64,000 nt of DNA from contig CAVUAN010000009.1 of NCBI GenBank assembly GCA_963739435.1, forward strand, positions 147,128 to 211,127, in the 5' to 3' direction. Under the pieces are notes generated by a model, which was given only the letters and a program-made list of their open reading frames with translations, did not search any database and was not told where the DNA came from. This stretch comes from CAVUAN01 sp963739435 (GTDB taxonomy: Bacteria > Acidobacteriota > Thermoanaerobaculia > UBA5066 > Gp7-AA6). Of the stretch, positions 44,353-52,348 are shown piece by piece. Numbering within the stretch: position 1 is the stretch's first letter; every line of letters starts with the position of its first letter. A program made the translations under genes and the position numbers.

Positions 44353-45144
44353 ATGTACCCGCCGACGTTGTCTCTCGCCGCGATCCCCCTTCCCTGGTGG
44401 CTCAGGCTGCCCGACGGGGTGTCCAGCTTCAGCGGCCGGATTGACGGGATGTTCTCCCTGATCCTCTGGATCACGGGGATCATCTTCATCATCGTGGAAA
44501 CCCTGCTGGTCTTCTTCCTCTGGAAGTACCGATACAAAGAGGGCCGTCAGGTCGTGTACACGCACGGCAACAACCGGGTCGAGGTGATCTGGACGATCGT
44601 CCCGGCCGTGATCTGCGTGGTGCTCGCTCTCATGTCGCGTCAGCTCTGGGCCGAGCTCAAAGAGCACATGCCGCCCGGCGCAATGTCGATCGGGATCGAG
44701 GCCGAACAATTTGCCTGGAACATTCACTATCCCGGACCCGATGGGCAGCTCTTCACGGCGGACGACGTCGTCACCTTGAACCAGCTCCACATCCCGGTTG
44801 GCAAGGCCGTGGTCGTCACGCTCCGCTCGAAAGACGTCATCCACTCCTTCTTTCTGCCGGAGTTTCGCGTCAAGCAGGACGCCGTCCCGGGCATGACGAC
44901 GAGGATCTGGTTCGACGGCAACACGGTCGGACACTGGGAGATCGCCTGCGCCGAGCTGTGCGGCCTCGGCCACTACCGCATGAAGGGCTTCATCTCGGTC
45001 GATTCCCAGGAGGACTACGACAAGTGGATGGCCGAGCAAGTCGCGGCCAAGGCAGCCGAGGACGCGCCCGCGGCCTCCGTTTCAGCGCCCGCTTCCGCCG
45101 GCGCTCCGGCGAACACCAAAGAGGAGGCCAGGAAGAGCCCATGA
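44353..45144 (+). CDS. coxB: Cytochrome c oxidase subunit II
   Basis: A 263-residue protein with two N-terminal membrane helices and a periplasmic CuA domain. The binuclear copper site is complete: Cys199, Cys203, His207 and Met210 in CAELCGLGHYRM, with the earlier ligand His in DVIHSFFLPEFRVKQD. There is no C-terminal cytochrome c domain, so electrons must come from a separate carrier. The tail is Ala/Pro/Lys-rich. It overlaps coxA by ATGA. Confidence 0.96.
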   Translation: MYPPTLSLAAIPLPWWLRLPDGVSSFSGRIDGMFSLILWITGIIFIIVETLLVFFLWKYRYKEGRQVVYTHGNNRVEVIWTIVPAVICVVLALMSRQLWAELKEHMPPGAMSIGIEAEQFAWNIHYPGPDGQLFTADDVVTLNQLHIPVGKAVVVTLRSKDVIHSFFLPEFRVKQDAVPGMTTRIWFDGNTVGHWEIACAELCGLGHYRMKGFISVDSQEDYDKWMAEQVAAKAAEDAPAASVSAPASAGAPANTKEEARKSP

Positions 45145-46934
45145 GCCAAGCCCAACCCGCTGTCGCCCATCCGCTCCCGCCCGGCGTCCATCCGGAGCCG
45201 ACGTCCTTCTGGCGCAAGTACATCTTCTCGGTCGACCACAAGGTCATCGGCAAGCAGTACCTCTTCTACTCGCTCTTCATGCTGGTCGTCGGCGGTCTGC
45301 TGGCCGGCCTCGTGCGGTGGCAGCTCGCCTGGCCCGGCAAGCCGATCGCCTTCATGGGAAAGATCGCCCCGGAGGGAATGCCCAACGGCCAGATGCTGCC
45401 GGAGTTCTACAACTCCCTCTTCACGATGCACGCGACGATCATGATCTTTTTCGCGATCATGCCGATTCTTTTGGGCGCCTTCGCGAACTTCGTGGTGCCG
45501 CTGCAGATCGGGGCGCGCGACATGGCGTTCCCGCGCCTCAACATGGCGTCCTTCTGGACGGCCGTGCCGGCAGCGGTCCTCATCATCTGGTCTTTCTTCG
45601 TGACCGGAGGCGCGGCGCAGTCCGGCTGGACGTCCTACGCCCCGCTCTCGGCGGTTCAGCCGAGGGGCCAGACGCTGTGGCTGCTCTCGCTGCTGGTGCT
45701 CGGCATCTCGTCGCTCCTGACGGCGGTCAACCTCATCACGACGACCATCAACCTGCGTGTCCCGGGCATGACCTTCTTCCGCCTCCCGCTGACATGTTGG
45801 GCGCTCTTTATCACCGCGATCCTGCTGCTGCTGGCGCTGCCGGTCCTCTCGGGCGCGATGATCATGCTGCTCTTCGACCGGACGCTCGGCACGACGTTCT
45901 TCCTGCCGGCGGGTCTCGTCGTTTCAGGCGTGCCGTGGAAGAATGCCGGCGGCGGCCAGGCTCTCCTCTGGCAGCACCTCTTCTGGTTCTTCGGGCATCC
46001 CGAGGTCTACATCATGATCCTCCCGGCCATGGGGATCACCTCGGAGATCCTCCCGGTCTTTGCGCGCAAGCCCATCTTCGGCTACCGCGCCATGGCCTAC
46101 TCGATCATGGGCATCGCGGGCCTCGGCTGGATCGTGTGGGGCCACCACATGTTCCAGAGCGGCATGAACCCGCTGCTTGGAACGACATTCATGATCTCGA
46201 CGATGGTCATCGCCGTGCCCTCGGCCATCAAGACCTTCAACTGGCTGGGGACCCTGTGGGGCGGGAACATCATCTTCAAAACCCCGATGTTGAACGCTCT
46301 GGCCTTTGTCTCGATGTTCGTCATCGGCGGGCTGTCGGGCATCTTCATGGCTTCGACACCGGTCGACATCTTCATCCACGACACGTATTTCATCGTCGGG
46401 CACATCCACTACGTGCTCTTCGGGGGGTCGCTCTTCGGCGCCTTCGGCGGGCTGTACTTCTGGTACCCGAAGATGTTCGGCCGGATGATGAACGAGACCT
46501 GGGGCAAGGTGCATTTCTTCATCACGTTCATCACTTTCAACTGCGTTTTCTTTCCGATGCACTTTCTCGGGATGCGCGGGATGCAGCGCCGGATCTACAC
46601 GTACACCGAATACTCGCTGCTCAAGAACCTCCAGCCGATGAACCAGTTCATGACGATTGCGCTCTTCGTTCTGGGTGCCGCGCAGATCATCCTCGTGCTC
46701 AACTTCTTCCTCTCGATGCGGCGCGGACAGAAGGCGCCGAGCAACCCCTGGCACGCGAACACGCTCGAGTGGATGACGACCTCGCCGCCGCCCCACGAAA
46801 ACTTCACCGGAGAATCCCCGACCGTCTACCGGGGCCCTTACGAATACAACGTGCCGGGCCATTCGCCCGACTTCTGGCCGCAGTGGGAGGCGCCGGCGGC
46901 CGGCGCCAGGCCGACGCCGGGGGCGCATGGCTAG
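45141..46934 (+). CDS. coxA: Cytochrome c oxidase subunit I
   Basis: The 597-residue catalytic subunit, with 12 or more helices. FTMHATIMIFFAIMPILLGA holds the low-spin heme ligand His, WFFGHPEVYIMILPAMG holds the CuB His and the His-Tyr pair, and HDTYFIVGHIHYVLFGG holds the heme a3 and second low-spin ligands. It reduces O2 to water and pumps protons. The ATG at 45141 overlaps the coxB stop; a longer frame from 44958 is coxB out of frame. Confidence 0.98.
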   Translation: MSQAQPAVAHPLPPGVHPEPTSFWRKYIFSVDHKVIGKQYLFYSLFMLVVGGLLAGLVRWQLAWPGKPIAFMGKIAPEGMPNGQMLPEFYNSLFTMHATIMIFFAIMPILLGAFANFVVPLQIGARDMAFPRLNMASFWTAVPAAVLIIWSFFVTGGAAQSGWTSYAPLSAVQPRGQTLWLLSLLVLGISSLLTAVNLITTTINLRVPGMTFFRLPLTCWALFITAILLLLALPVLSGAMIMLLFDRTLGTTFFLPAGLVVSGVPWKNAGGGQALLWQHLFWFFGHPEVYIMILPAMGITSEILPVFARKPIFGYRAMAYSIMGIAGLGWIVWGHHMFQSGMNPLLGTTFMISTMVIAVPSAIKTFNWLGTLWGGNIIFKTPMLNALAFVSMFVIGGLSGIFMASTPVDIFIHDTYFIVGHIHYVLFGGSLFGAFGGLYFWYPKMFGRMMNETWGKVHFFITFITFNCVFFPMHFLGMRGMQRRIYTYTEYSLLKNLQPMNQFMTIALFVLGAAQIILVLNFFLSMRRGQKAPSNPWHANTLEWMTTSPPPHENFTGESPTVYRGPYEYNVPGHSPDFWPQWEAPAAGARPTPGAHG

Positions 46935-47923
46935 CTCGGGCCCGAGCACGGTGAACCTGGGGCTCCACCGTTTTGCCGTCGCGACGGCCGCGGCGACGCT
47001 GCTCCTCATTGCGGCGGGCGGCCTCGTGACGTCGACCGAGTCGGGCCTTTCCGTGCCCGACTGGCCGACGACGTACGGCCAGAACCCCTTCACGTTCCCG
47101 ATCTCGAAGATGGTCGGCGGGATTCGATTCGAGCACACGCACCGCCTGATCGCCTCGGCCGTCGGACTGCTCACGATCGTTCTCGCGTTCTGGCTGCAGC
47201 GGCGCGACGAGCGCCGGTGGGTGCGGCGGCTGGGTTGGGGAGCCCTGGCCGCCGTCGTGGCCCAGGGCGTCCTGGGCGGCCTCACGGTTCTCTTTCTCCT
47301 CCCGACGCCCGTCTCCGTGGCGCACGCCTGCCTGGCCCAGACCTTCTTCTGCATCGTCGTGACGCTGGCGGTCGCGACCTCGCCCCGGTGGAAAGCGGGG
47401 GAGACCGCGCCCGCTTCCTCCGTCTCGCGCGCGGCCGCGGCCCTGACAGGCCTCGTGTTCCTGCAGCTGCTCGTGGGCGCCGTGATGCGCCACACGAAGG
47501 CGGGCCTGGCGATTCCGGACTTTCCGCTTGCCCTCGGCCGGATCGTGCCGCCGCTGACGAGCTTCGCGATTGCGATCCACTTCACGCACCGGGTCGGCGC
47601 CCTGCCTCGTCGCCGCCGGGGCCGCCGTCAGCGTCACGCGCGCCGTGCGGTCTGGCCGCCCGGCTCTGGCGAAGCTCGGCGGTGTGTTGGCCCTGTCGGT
47701 CTGCGCGCAAATCGCCCTCGGGGCGTTGACAGTTCTGTCGAAGAAAGACGTCGTCCTGACGACCGCCCATGTTGTGACGGGCGCCATCGTGCTCGGCGCA
47801 TCGCTTGGCCTCGCCATCGCTTCGCGCCGAACGGCCTCTTCCTCCCTCCCCCTTCGGGAGAGGGCCGGGGCGAGGGGCGAACAATCCGACAGAATGGTGA
47901 CGGAGGCGTTGTCGTGGAAGTAG
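46927..47923 (+). CDS. ctaA: Heme A synthase (frame broken)
   Basis: CtaA oxidises heme O to heme A for the oxidase. The first half has GLVTSTESGLSVPDWPTTYG, a family signature, the heme-ligand histidines of FEHTHRLIASAVG and VAHACLAQTFF, and MRHTKAGLAIPDFPLA. One extra base near 47610 (CTGCCTC where CTGCTC is expected) shifts the frame; the last helices then read on to the TAG at 47921-47923. The final 25 residues come from a copy of a C/G-rich palindrome. Read without repair, the gene appears fused to ctaB, which is an artefact. Confidence 0.88.
47841..47880 (+). repeat. C/G-rich palindromic repeat, copy 4 (in the ctaA 3' end)
   Basis: CCTCCCCCTTCGGGAGAGGG followed by CCGGGGCGAGGGG. It differs in a few bases from the other copies but keeps the inverted arms. 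It encodes part of the CtaA C-terminal tail and lies just before the ctaB start. Confidence 0.75.
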
Positions 47924-48798
47924 CCCGTACCGTTGCCGTCGCCGCGCCACGGGCCCGCATCGGGGACTTCCTGGAGCTCGCCAAGCCCCGGATCACGCTG
48001 CTCGTTCTCGTGACCGCGGCCGTCGGCTTCGCGCTCGGCCGGCAGGGAGTGTTCGACCCGGTTTCCTTCGTGGCCCTTCTGGCGGGCACGGCGCTCGTTT
48101 CGGGGGGCGCTTCGGTGCTGAACCAGTACTGGGAACGGGAAGCGGACGGGCTCATGGAGCGCACGAGGCGCCGGCCCCTGCCTTCGGGCCGCGCGACCCC
48201 CCGGGACGCCCTGGCCTTCGGCCTCGTTCTCTCGGCCGTCGGCCTCGGCTTTCTCGCTTCGGTCAACATGCTGACGTACTTCCTGGGCGCCGCCGCTCTG
48301 GGAAGCTATGTCCTCGCCTACACGCCCTTGAAGAGAGTCACCACGCTCTGCACGATCGTGGGCGCGGTTCCAGGCGCGATTCCTCCGCTCATGGGCTTTG
48401 CCGCCTCCCGGGGCGCGCTCACACCCGGGGCGTGGGCTCTCTTCGCAGTGCTCTTCCTCTGGCAGCTCCCGCATTTCCTGGCGATCGGCTGGATCTACAG
48501 GGAGGACTACGCGCGCGGGGGCTTTCAGATTTTGACGGTCCTGGACACCGACGGCCGCCGGACGAGCCGTCAGGCTGTCCTGTACGCGGCTGCTCTCATC
48601 CCGACGACGCTGGTGGCGGGGGCCCTCGCGACGGCCGGAGCGGTCTACCTGTGGGGCGCCCTGGTCCTCGGGGCGGTCTTCCTCGGCTGCGCGGCGGGAT
48701 TTGCGAGGACGCGGTCCCTCGCGTGGGCGCGGGGGCTCTTTCTTGCGTCGATTCTCTATCTGCCGGCCGTGCTCGGCCTCATGGTGTTCGACCGGTGA
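47914..48798 (+). CDS. ctaB: Protoheme IX farnesyltransferase (heme O synthase)
   Basis: A 294-residue protein of the UbiA prenyltransferase family that adds a farnesyl group to heme B, giving heme O for CtaA. About eight or nine helices are visible. The first Asp-rich motif is NQYWEREADGLMERTRRRPL, and the family core LAYTPLKRVTTLCTIVGAVPGAIPP (given here only in part: LKRVTTLCTIVGAVPG) follows. The GTG start lies inside the ctaA end by 10 bases. Confidence 0.94.
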   Translation: MEVARTVAVAAPRARIGDFLELAKPRITLLVLVTAAVGFALGRQGVFDPVSFVALLAGTALVSGGASVLNQYWEREADGLMERTRRRPLPSGRATPRDALAFGLVLSAVGLGFLASVNMLTYFLGAAALGSYVLAYTPLKRVTTLCTIVGAVPGAIPPLMGFAASRGALTPGAWALFAVLFLWQLPHFLAIGWIYREDYARGGFQILTVLDTDGRRTSRQAVLYAAALIPTTLVAGALATAGAVYLWGALVLGAVFLGCAAGFARTRSLAWARGLFLASILYLPAVLGLMVFDR

Positions 48799-48908
48799 GC
48801 GCCGTCGACCGCACAGCCGCGAACCGGCGCGTTCTGCTGATCCTCGTTCTCGTGGGGGCGAGCCTCTTCTTCGGCTCGATCCTCTTCATCCTGTCGCGGG
48901 TTCAGTGA
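48795..48908 (+). CDS. 37-residue single-helix membrane protein in the oxidase operon
   Basis: A tiny gene with GTG overlapping the ctaB stop (GTGA). The protein is a short polar N-terminus and one long hydrophobic helix (RVLLILVLVGASLFFGSILF). It is flanked on both sides by oxidase genes, and the coxIV start follows its stop by one base. Small single-helix subunits or assembly factors are known in other oxidases, so it may be one here; no family was recognised. Confidence 0.65.
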   Translation: MSAVDRTAANRRVLLILVLVGASLFFGSILFILSRVQ

Positions 48909-48909
48909 G

Positions 48910-49203
48910 GTGAGCGAAATGGACCAGGAACACAAGACGCCCAACTACATGGCGATCTTCTACTGGCTGGCCGGTCTCACGGTCGTCGAGGTCGGCTGGG
49001 CGACCCTTCTTCACACCAACCGCGTGCCGCTCATCGTCGGCCTCGTCCTGTTCGCGAGTGTCAAGGCGGTGATGGTGGCGCTCTTCTTCATGCATCTGAA
49101 GTTCGAGCGCAAGGCGCTCGGTGTGATCGTCGCATCCACACTCATCCTGGGCGTCATTCTCGTCTCCGTCGGAATGGCGGAGCACTACCTTCCTCGGCCA
49201 TAA
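48910..49203 (+). CDS. Cytochrome c oxidase subunit IV-like protein
   Basis: A 97-residue protein with three helices, including YMAIFYWLAGLTVVEVGWAT and VKAVMVALFFMHLKFER; the second pattern is the hallmark of the bacterial oxidase subunit IV (CtaF/CoxD) family. The start is GTG at 48910, or ATG 48919. A GGGGAG site before coxC follows its stop. It helps stability of the oxidase in other bacteria. Confidence 0.88.
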   Translation: MSEMDQEHKTPNYMAIFYWLAGLTVVEVGWATLLHTNRVPLIVGLVLFASVKAVMVALFFMHLKFERKALGVIVASTLILGVILVSVGMAEHYLPRP

Positions 49204-49212
49204 GGGGAGCGC

Positions 49213-49815
49213 ATGACATCGCACGCACTGACCGCCGACCATCACATCGAGCCGCCCTCGACGACCGGCATTCCCCACGACAAGATGGGGATGTGGGTCT
49301 TCCTCTGCTCGGAGATCATGTTCTTCACGGGTTTGATCGGGGCCTACCTCGTGCTCCGCTTCTCCGCCCCTTCCTGGCCCGATCCGTCGAAGGTGCTCAA
49401 CATCCCGCTGACCGCGATGAACACCTTCATCCTCATCTGCTCCTCGGTGACGATGGTCAAGGCGCTCGACGCGATCTCCCACGGCAACGCGCGCAAGATG
49501 AAGCTGTTCCTCTCGCTCACGCTCCTGTTTGGTGCGAGTTTCCTCGGGGTCCAGGTCTACGAATACAACAAGCTGCTCTTCCACGAGCACTTCACTCCGT
49601 CCTCGAGCCTGTTCGGGTCGGTCTTCTTCACGACGACGGGCTTCCACGGCTTCCACGTCTTCTGCGGCGTCGTGTGCATGGCCTACATGACGGGCAAGGC
49701 CTTCCTCGGAAAGCTCACGCAGGAGCACCACCAGGGCATCGAGACGCTGGGGCTCTACTGGCATTTCGTGGACCTCGTTTGGATTCTCCTGTTCACGATC
49801 ATTTACCTCTTCTGA
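49213..49815 (+). CDS. coxC: Cytochrome c oxidase subunit III
   Basis: A 200-residue protein with five helices, the short form found in many bacteria. MGMWVFLCSEIMFFTGLIGA, STGFHGFHV-type sequence (TTGFHGFHVFCGVVCM) and HFVDLVWILLFTIIYLF match subunit III. It lacks the first two helices of the long mitochondrial form, which is normal for this class. A GGGGAG ribosome site precedes the ATG. Copy 2 of the structured repeat follows its stop. Confidence 0.95.
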   Translation: MTSHALTADHHIEPPSTTGIPHDKMGMWVFLCSEIMFFTGLIGAYLVLRFSAPSWPDPSKVLNIPLTAMNTFILICSSVTMVKALDAISHGNARKMKLFLSLTLLFGASFLGVQVYEYNKLLFHEHFTPSSSLFGSVFFTTTGFHGFHVFCGVVCMAYMTGKAFLGKLTQEHHQGIETLGLYWHFVDLVWILLFTIIYLF

Positions 49816-49830
49816 TTTGGCGAGTGGACC

Positions 49831-49962
49831 GCTTCAAGCCGGGCCTTCGGGGTCCTGCCGCCGGCCACCTCGCCTCCGTGCTCACGCCTTTGGCGCTCCG
49901 CGCGGAGGCAAGGCCTCTGGCCGGCGTCACCCCTTCGGCCCTCCCATAGATACGGTTCTCTG
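49831..49962 (-). repeat. Structured repeat family, copy 2 (inverted relative to copy 1)
   Basis: Read on the minus strand it matches copy 1 (32114-32243) in GTGACGCCGG and GAGGTGGCCGGCGGCAGGAC. The outer stem is GGGCC-GAA-GGGGT with ACCCC-GAA-GGCCC, a helix with a symmetric GAA/GAA loop. GCCGGCC pairs with GGCCGGC, CCTTGCCTCCG with CGGAGGCGAGG (one G-U), and GCGCC with GGCGT at the tip. It fills most of the 189-base gap between coxC and the DUF420 gene, on the strand opposite to them. Confidence 0.7.
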
Positions 49963-50004
49963 GGGGCCCGCTCTGACGCGGTGGTTGGCGGTGAACAGAT
50001 AAAA

Positions 50005-50430
50005 ATGGACTTCGGTGTTAGAGATCTACCGACGCTGAATGCGGCGCTGAATGCGACGAGCGCGCTGCTGCTGGCGGCGGCTTACCATGCGATCAAGAGG
50101 AAGGAGGTCGAACGGCACCACCGGCTGATGCTGATGGCCGTTTCGACCTCGGTCGTCTTCCTCGTCTCGTACGTCGTCTACCACGCGCAGGTCGGGTCGG
50201 TGCGGTTTACCGGGCAGGGGTGGATCCGGCCCGTGTATTTCACGATCCTGATCACGCACACGGTTCTGGCCGCCGCGATCGTGCCGATGGTCGCACGGAC
50301 GCTTTACCTTGCTTTGAAGGGGCGGTTTCCGGAGCACCGGAGAGCGGCGCGGTGGACCTTCCCGATGTGGGCGTACGTTTCGGTGACGGGCGTCGTCATC
50401 TACGTGATGCTGTACCGCGTCCGGTGGTAG
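50005..50430 (+). CDS. DUF420 family membrane protein
   Basis: A 141-residue protein with four helices. LPTLNAALNATSALLLAAAY and HRLMLMAVSTSVVFLVSYVV, with conserved histidines (RHHRLMLM, TILITHTVLAAAI), match DUF420, which is usually found with cytochrome oxidase genes and is related to CtaM-type assembly factors. The ATG at 50005 is chosen over 49981 because the family starts there. It is separated from coxC by the structured repeat. Confidence 0.85.
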   Translation: MDFGVRDLPTLNAALNATSALLLAAAYHAIKRKEVERHHRLMLMAVSTSVVFLVSYVVYHAQVGSVRFTGQGWIRPVYFTILITHTVLAAAIVPMVARTLYLALKGRFPEHRRAARWTFPMWAYVSVTGVVIYVMLYRVRW

Positions 50431-50433
50431 GAT
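50428..50433 (+). promoter_or_regulatory. Candidate -10 box (TAGGAT) overlapping the DUF420 stop
   Basis: TAGGAT lies 7 bases before the GTG at 50441, and its TAG is the stop codon of DUF420. It could give the CPNC protein and downstream genes a separate leaderless start inside the oxidase cluster. Confidence 0.4.
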
Positions 50434-50440
50434 TTTTGGC

Positions 50441-50701
50441 GTGAGGACAGCGGCGAAGGTCCTGGTCGTGCTGCTCGTGGTCGCGCTGGTGTGGCCGGCC
50501 GTCGCCTCGGCGTGTCCGAACTGCAAGGACGCGGTTGCCGACGGCGAGTATCCGGGCGGCGCGGCCTCGCTTGGCCATGGGTTCTACTATTCGATCCTGC
50601 TCCTGATCGCCGTGCCGTGGACGGCCGTTCTGACGGTCGCGTTCCTCATCTACCGAAAGCAGCGCCGCTTCAAGCTCGAAGGCTCGGGGGTCCAGCCCTG
50701 A
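50441..50701 (+). CDS. 86-residue exported protein with CPNC motif and one membrane helix
   Basis: A small protein with a signal peptide ending near VASA, immediately followed by CPNCKDA (Cys25 and Cys28), then a GFYYSILLLIAVPWTAVLTV helix and a basic tail on the inner side. The thioredoxin-like C-x2-C just outside the membrane suggests copper or disulfide handling, as for assembly of CuA, but this is inference. Similar small proteins occur beside cox genes in Acidobacteriota, as I recall. It overlaps the next gene by CTGA. Confidence 0.65.
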   Translation: MRTAAKVLVVLLVVALVWPAVASACPNCKDAVADGEYPGGAASLGHGFYYSILLLIAVPWTAVLTVAFLIYRKQRRFKLEGSGVQP

Positions 50702-51657
50702 GTTCTCGGGTCCTGGCTGTTCTCGTCCTGCTCCTTCTCGCATCCTCGCTCGCGGCAGCGCTTTCCGACCGCCCGGCCCCGGCGCCGCGTTCGGCCGAGA
50801 TCGACACGTTTCTCGCCCGTGTCGCCGAAGAGACCGTGGCCGAGTTCTCGAAGGCCGGCCTCGCGGCGGATGGCCTCTCGATTGCCGTGGTGGATCTGGG
50901 CCGGCGGGGCGCGGTTTCGGCGGGCGCCTACCGCGGCGACGCGACCTACTATCCGGCATCCGTCGTGAAGGCTTTCTTTCTGGCGTACTACGAGGCCGAG
51001 AAGGAGGCGGGGCGCCTGAAGGATTCGCCGGAGCTCGTCCGGGCGGTCAAGGACATGATCACCGTCTCCTCCAACGACGCGACCGGCTTCGTCGTGGACT
51101 CGATCACCGGCACGACATCGGGACCCGAGATCGCCGACCCGAAGGAATGGGACGCCTGGAAGGCTCGCCGCAACGCCGTCAACCGGTTTCTCGAAGCGCG
51201 GGGCTACAGGGACGTCAATGCGAACCAGAAGACGTTCTGCGAGGACGCCTACGGCCGGGAGCAGGCTTTCCGGGACGGCGGAAGGAACCGCAATCGGGCC
51301 ACGGCCGACGCGGTCGCGCGTTTGTTTGTAGAGATCACTCGGGGCGAGATCGCCGGTTCGGCCGGGACCGACGAGATGCTGCGGCTGCTCTCCCGCGATG
51401 TCGCCGCGGAGAAGCCGTTCGAGGACATGGAGCTCGAGGACGCGCGGCTTTCGGGGCATAGCCTCCCGGCCGGAACGAAGATGTGGGCGAAATCGGGCGA
51501 CGCGTACGACGTGCACCACCTCGTCGCCCGCGTGCAGCTTCCCAACGGCGGCGATTTCGTGCTGGCCGTGTTCACGAGGGGCGTCAAGACCGTCCCCGGC
51601 GTCATTCCGAGCGTCTTCGAGAAGGTCGCGGCCCGGTTCGCGGCGGCCAAGCCGTAG
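50698..51657 (+). CDS. SxxK-family serine hydrolase, penicillin-binding/class A-like
   Basis: A 319-residue exported protein. The first helix (LAVLVLLLLASSLAAAL) is a signal peptide. The three motifs of the penicillin-binding fold are present: S88-V-V-K91 (YYPASVVKAFFL), S124-S-N126 (TVSSNDAT) and K265-S-G267 (MWAKSGDAY). The S-x-N motif is closer to peptidases than the S-D-N of class A beta-lactamases, so a peptidoglycan or esterase role is likelier than resistance. The only start that fits the coupling pattern is CTG at 50698 (CTGA), which is unusual. Confidence 0.72.
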   Translation: MSSRVLAVLVLLLLASSLAAALSDRPAPAPRSAEIDTFLARVAEETVAEFSKAGLAADGLSIAVVDLGRRGAVSAGAYRGDATYYPASVVKAFFLAYYEAEKEAGRLKDSPELVRAVKDMITVSSNDATGFVVDSITGTTSGPEIADPKEWDAWKARRNAVNRFLEARGYRDVNANQKTFCEDAYGREQAFRDGGRNRNRATADAVARLFVEITRGEIAGSAGTDEMLRLLSRDVAAEKPFEDMELEDARLSGHSLPAGTKMWAKSGDAYDVHHLVARVQLPNGGDFVLAVFTRGVKTVPGVIPSVFEKVAARFAAAKP

Positions 51658-51659
51658 TC

Positions 51660-52325
51660 TTGGTCGCGGCCCGGCTCCTTTCGCTTCTGGCCGGCGCGTT
51701 CATTCGCTCGCTCCGGGCCACGCTGCGCGTCCAGAGGTTGCACCAGGACAGGTACGAGATCCTGCGCGCCCGCGGCGTTCCGATTCTGTTCGCCCTCTGG
51801 CACGGCCGGATGTTCCTCTCGATTCTCGAGCACCGGGGCCAGGGAATCGCCACGATGGCGTCGCAGTCGGCCGATGGCGAGATCATCGCGCGCTGGCTCG
51901 AAAGAAACGGTTACCACGCCACGCGCGGCTCGTCGACGCACGGGGGGGGCCAGGCCCTGCGCGAGCTCGTGCGGCACGTCCGCGCGGGAGGGCACGCCGC
52001 GCTGACGGTCGACGGTCCCAGGGGACCGGCGCGCGAGGTCCAGCCCGGCATCGTCCAGCTCGCGAAGCTGACGGGTGGATGGATCCTCCCGATCACGTCG
52101 TCCTCGAGCCGCCCGCGCTTCCTGGCCTCGTGGGACCGCTATCTCCTCCCGCTGCCGTTCTCGCGGGGCGTTGTCGCCTACGGCGACCCCTTCCCGATCC
52201 CCACGGAGCTGCCCGACGAGGAAGCAGCGCGCCGCATCGCCGAAGCTCTCGATGCCGCGACTTCCGAAGCCGACGCCGCCGCCGGCATCACGCCGCCTGG
52301 CGTCTGGCGCGACGGCCCGGGCTGA
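51660..52325 (+). CDS. DUF374 family protein, lysophospholipid acyltransferase-like
   Basis: A 221-residue membrane-associated protein starting at TTG 51660, two bases after the previous stop. It has the DUF374 pattern: ILFALWHGRMFLSILEHRG with the HG-type active-site histidine, GSSTHGGGQALRELVRHVRA and TVDGPRGPAREVQPGIVQLA. The family is related to LPLAT acyltransferases that act on lipid A or phospholipids, but its substrate is not known. In other genomes it is often near lipid A genes. Confidence 0.82.
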   Translation: MVAARLLSLLAGAFIRSLRATLRVQRLHQDRYEILRARGVPILFALWHGRMFLSILEHRGQGIATMASQSADGEIIARWLERNGYHATRGSSTHGGGQALRELVRHVRAGGHAALTVDGPRGPAREVQPGIVQLAKLTGGWILPITSSSSRPRFLASWDRYLLPLPFSRGVVAYGDPFPIPTELPDEEAARRIAEALDAATSEADAAAGITPPGVWRDGPG

Positions 52326-52335
52326 CGGGAGCGGA

Positions 52336-52341
52336 TAAGAT
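52336..52341 (+). promoter_or_regulatory. Candidate -10 box of the sortilin-like gene (TAAGAT)
   Basis: TAAGAT lies 7 bases before the ATG at 52349. The bases between (CGCCAGC) have no ribosome site, so this is another candidate leaderless start. Confidence 0.5.
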
Positions 52342-52348
52342 CGCCAGC

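Noticed and set aside
50698..51657. Class A beta-lactamase resistance gene
   Set aside because: It has SxxK and KSG motifs, but the middle motif is S-S-N rather than S-D-N and no clear Glu166-type region was seen; a housekeeping hydrolase is likelier.
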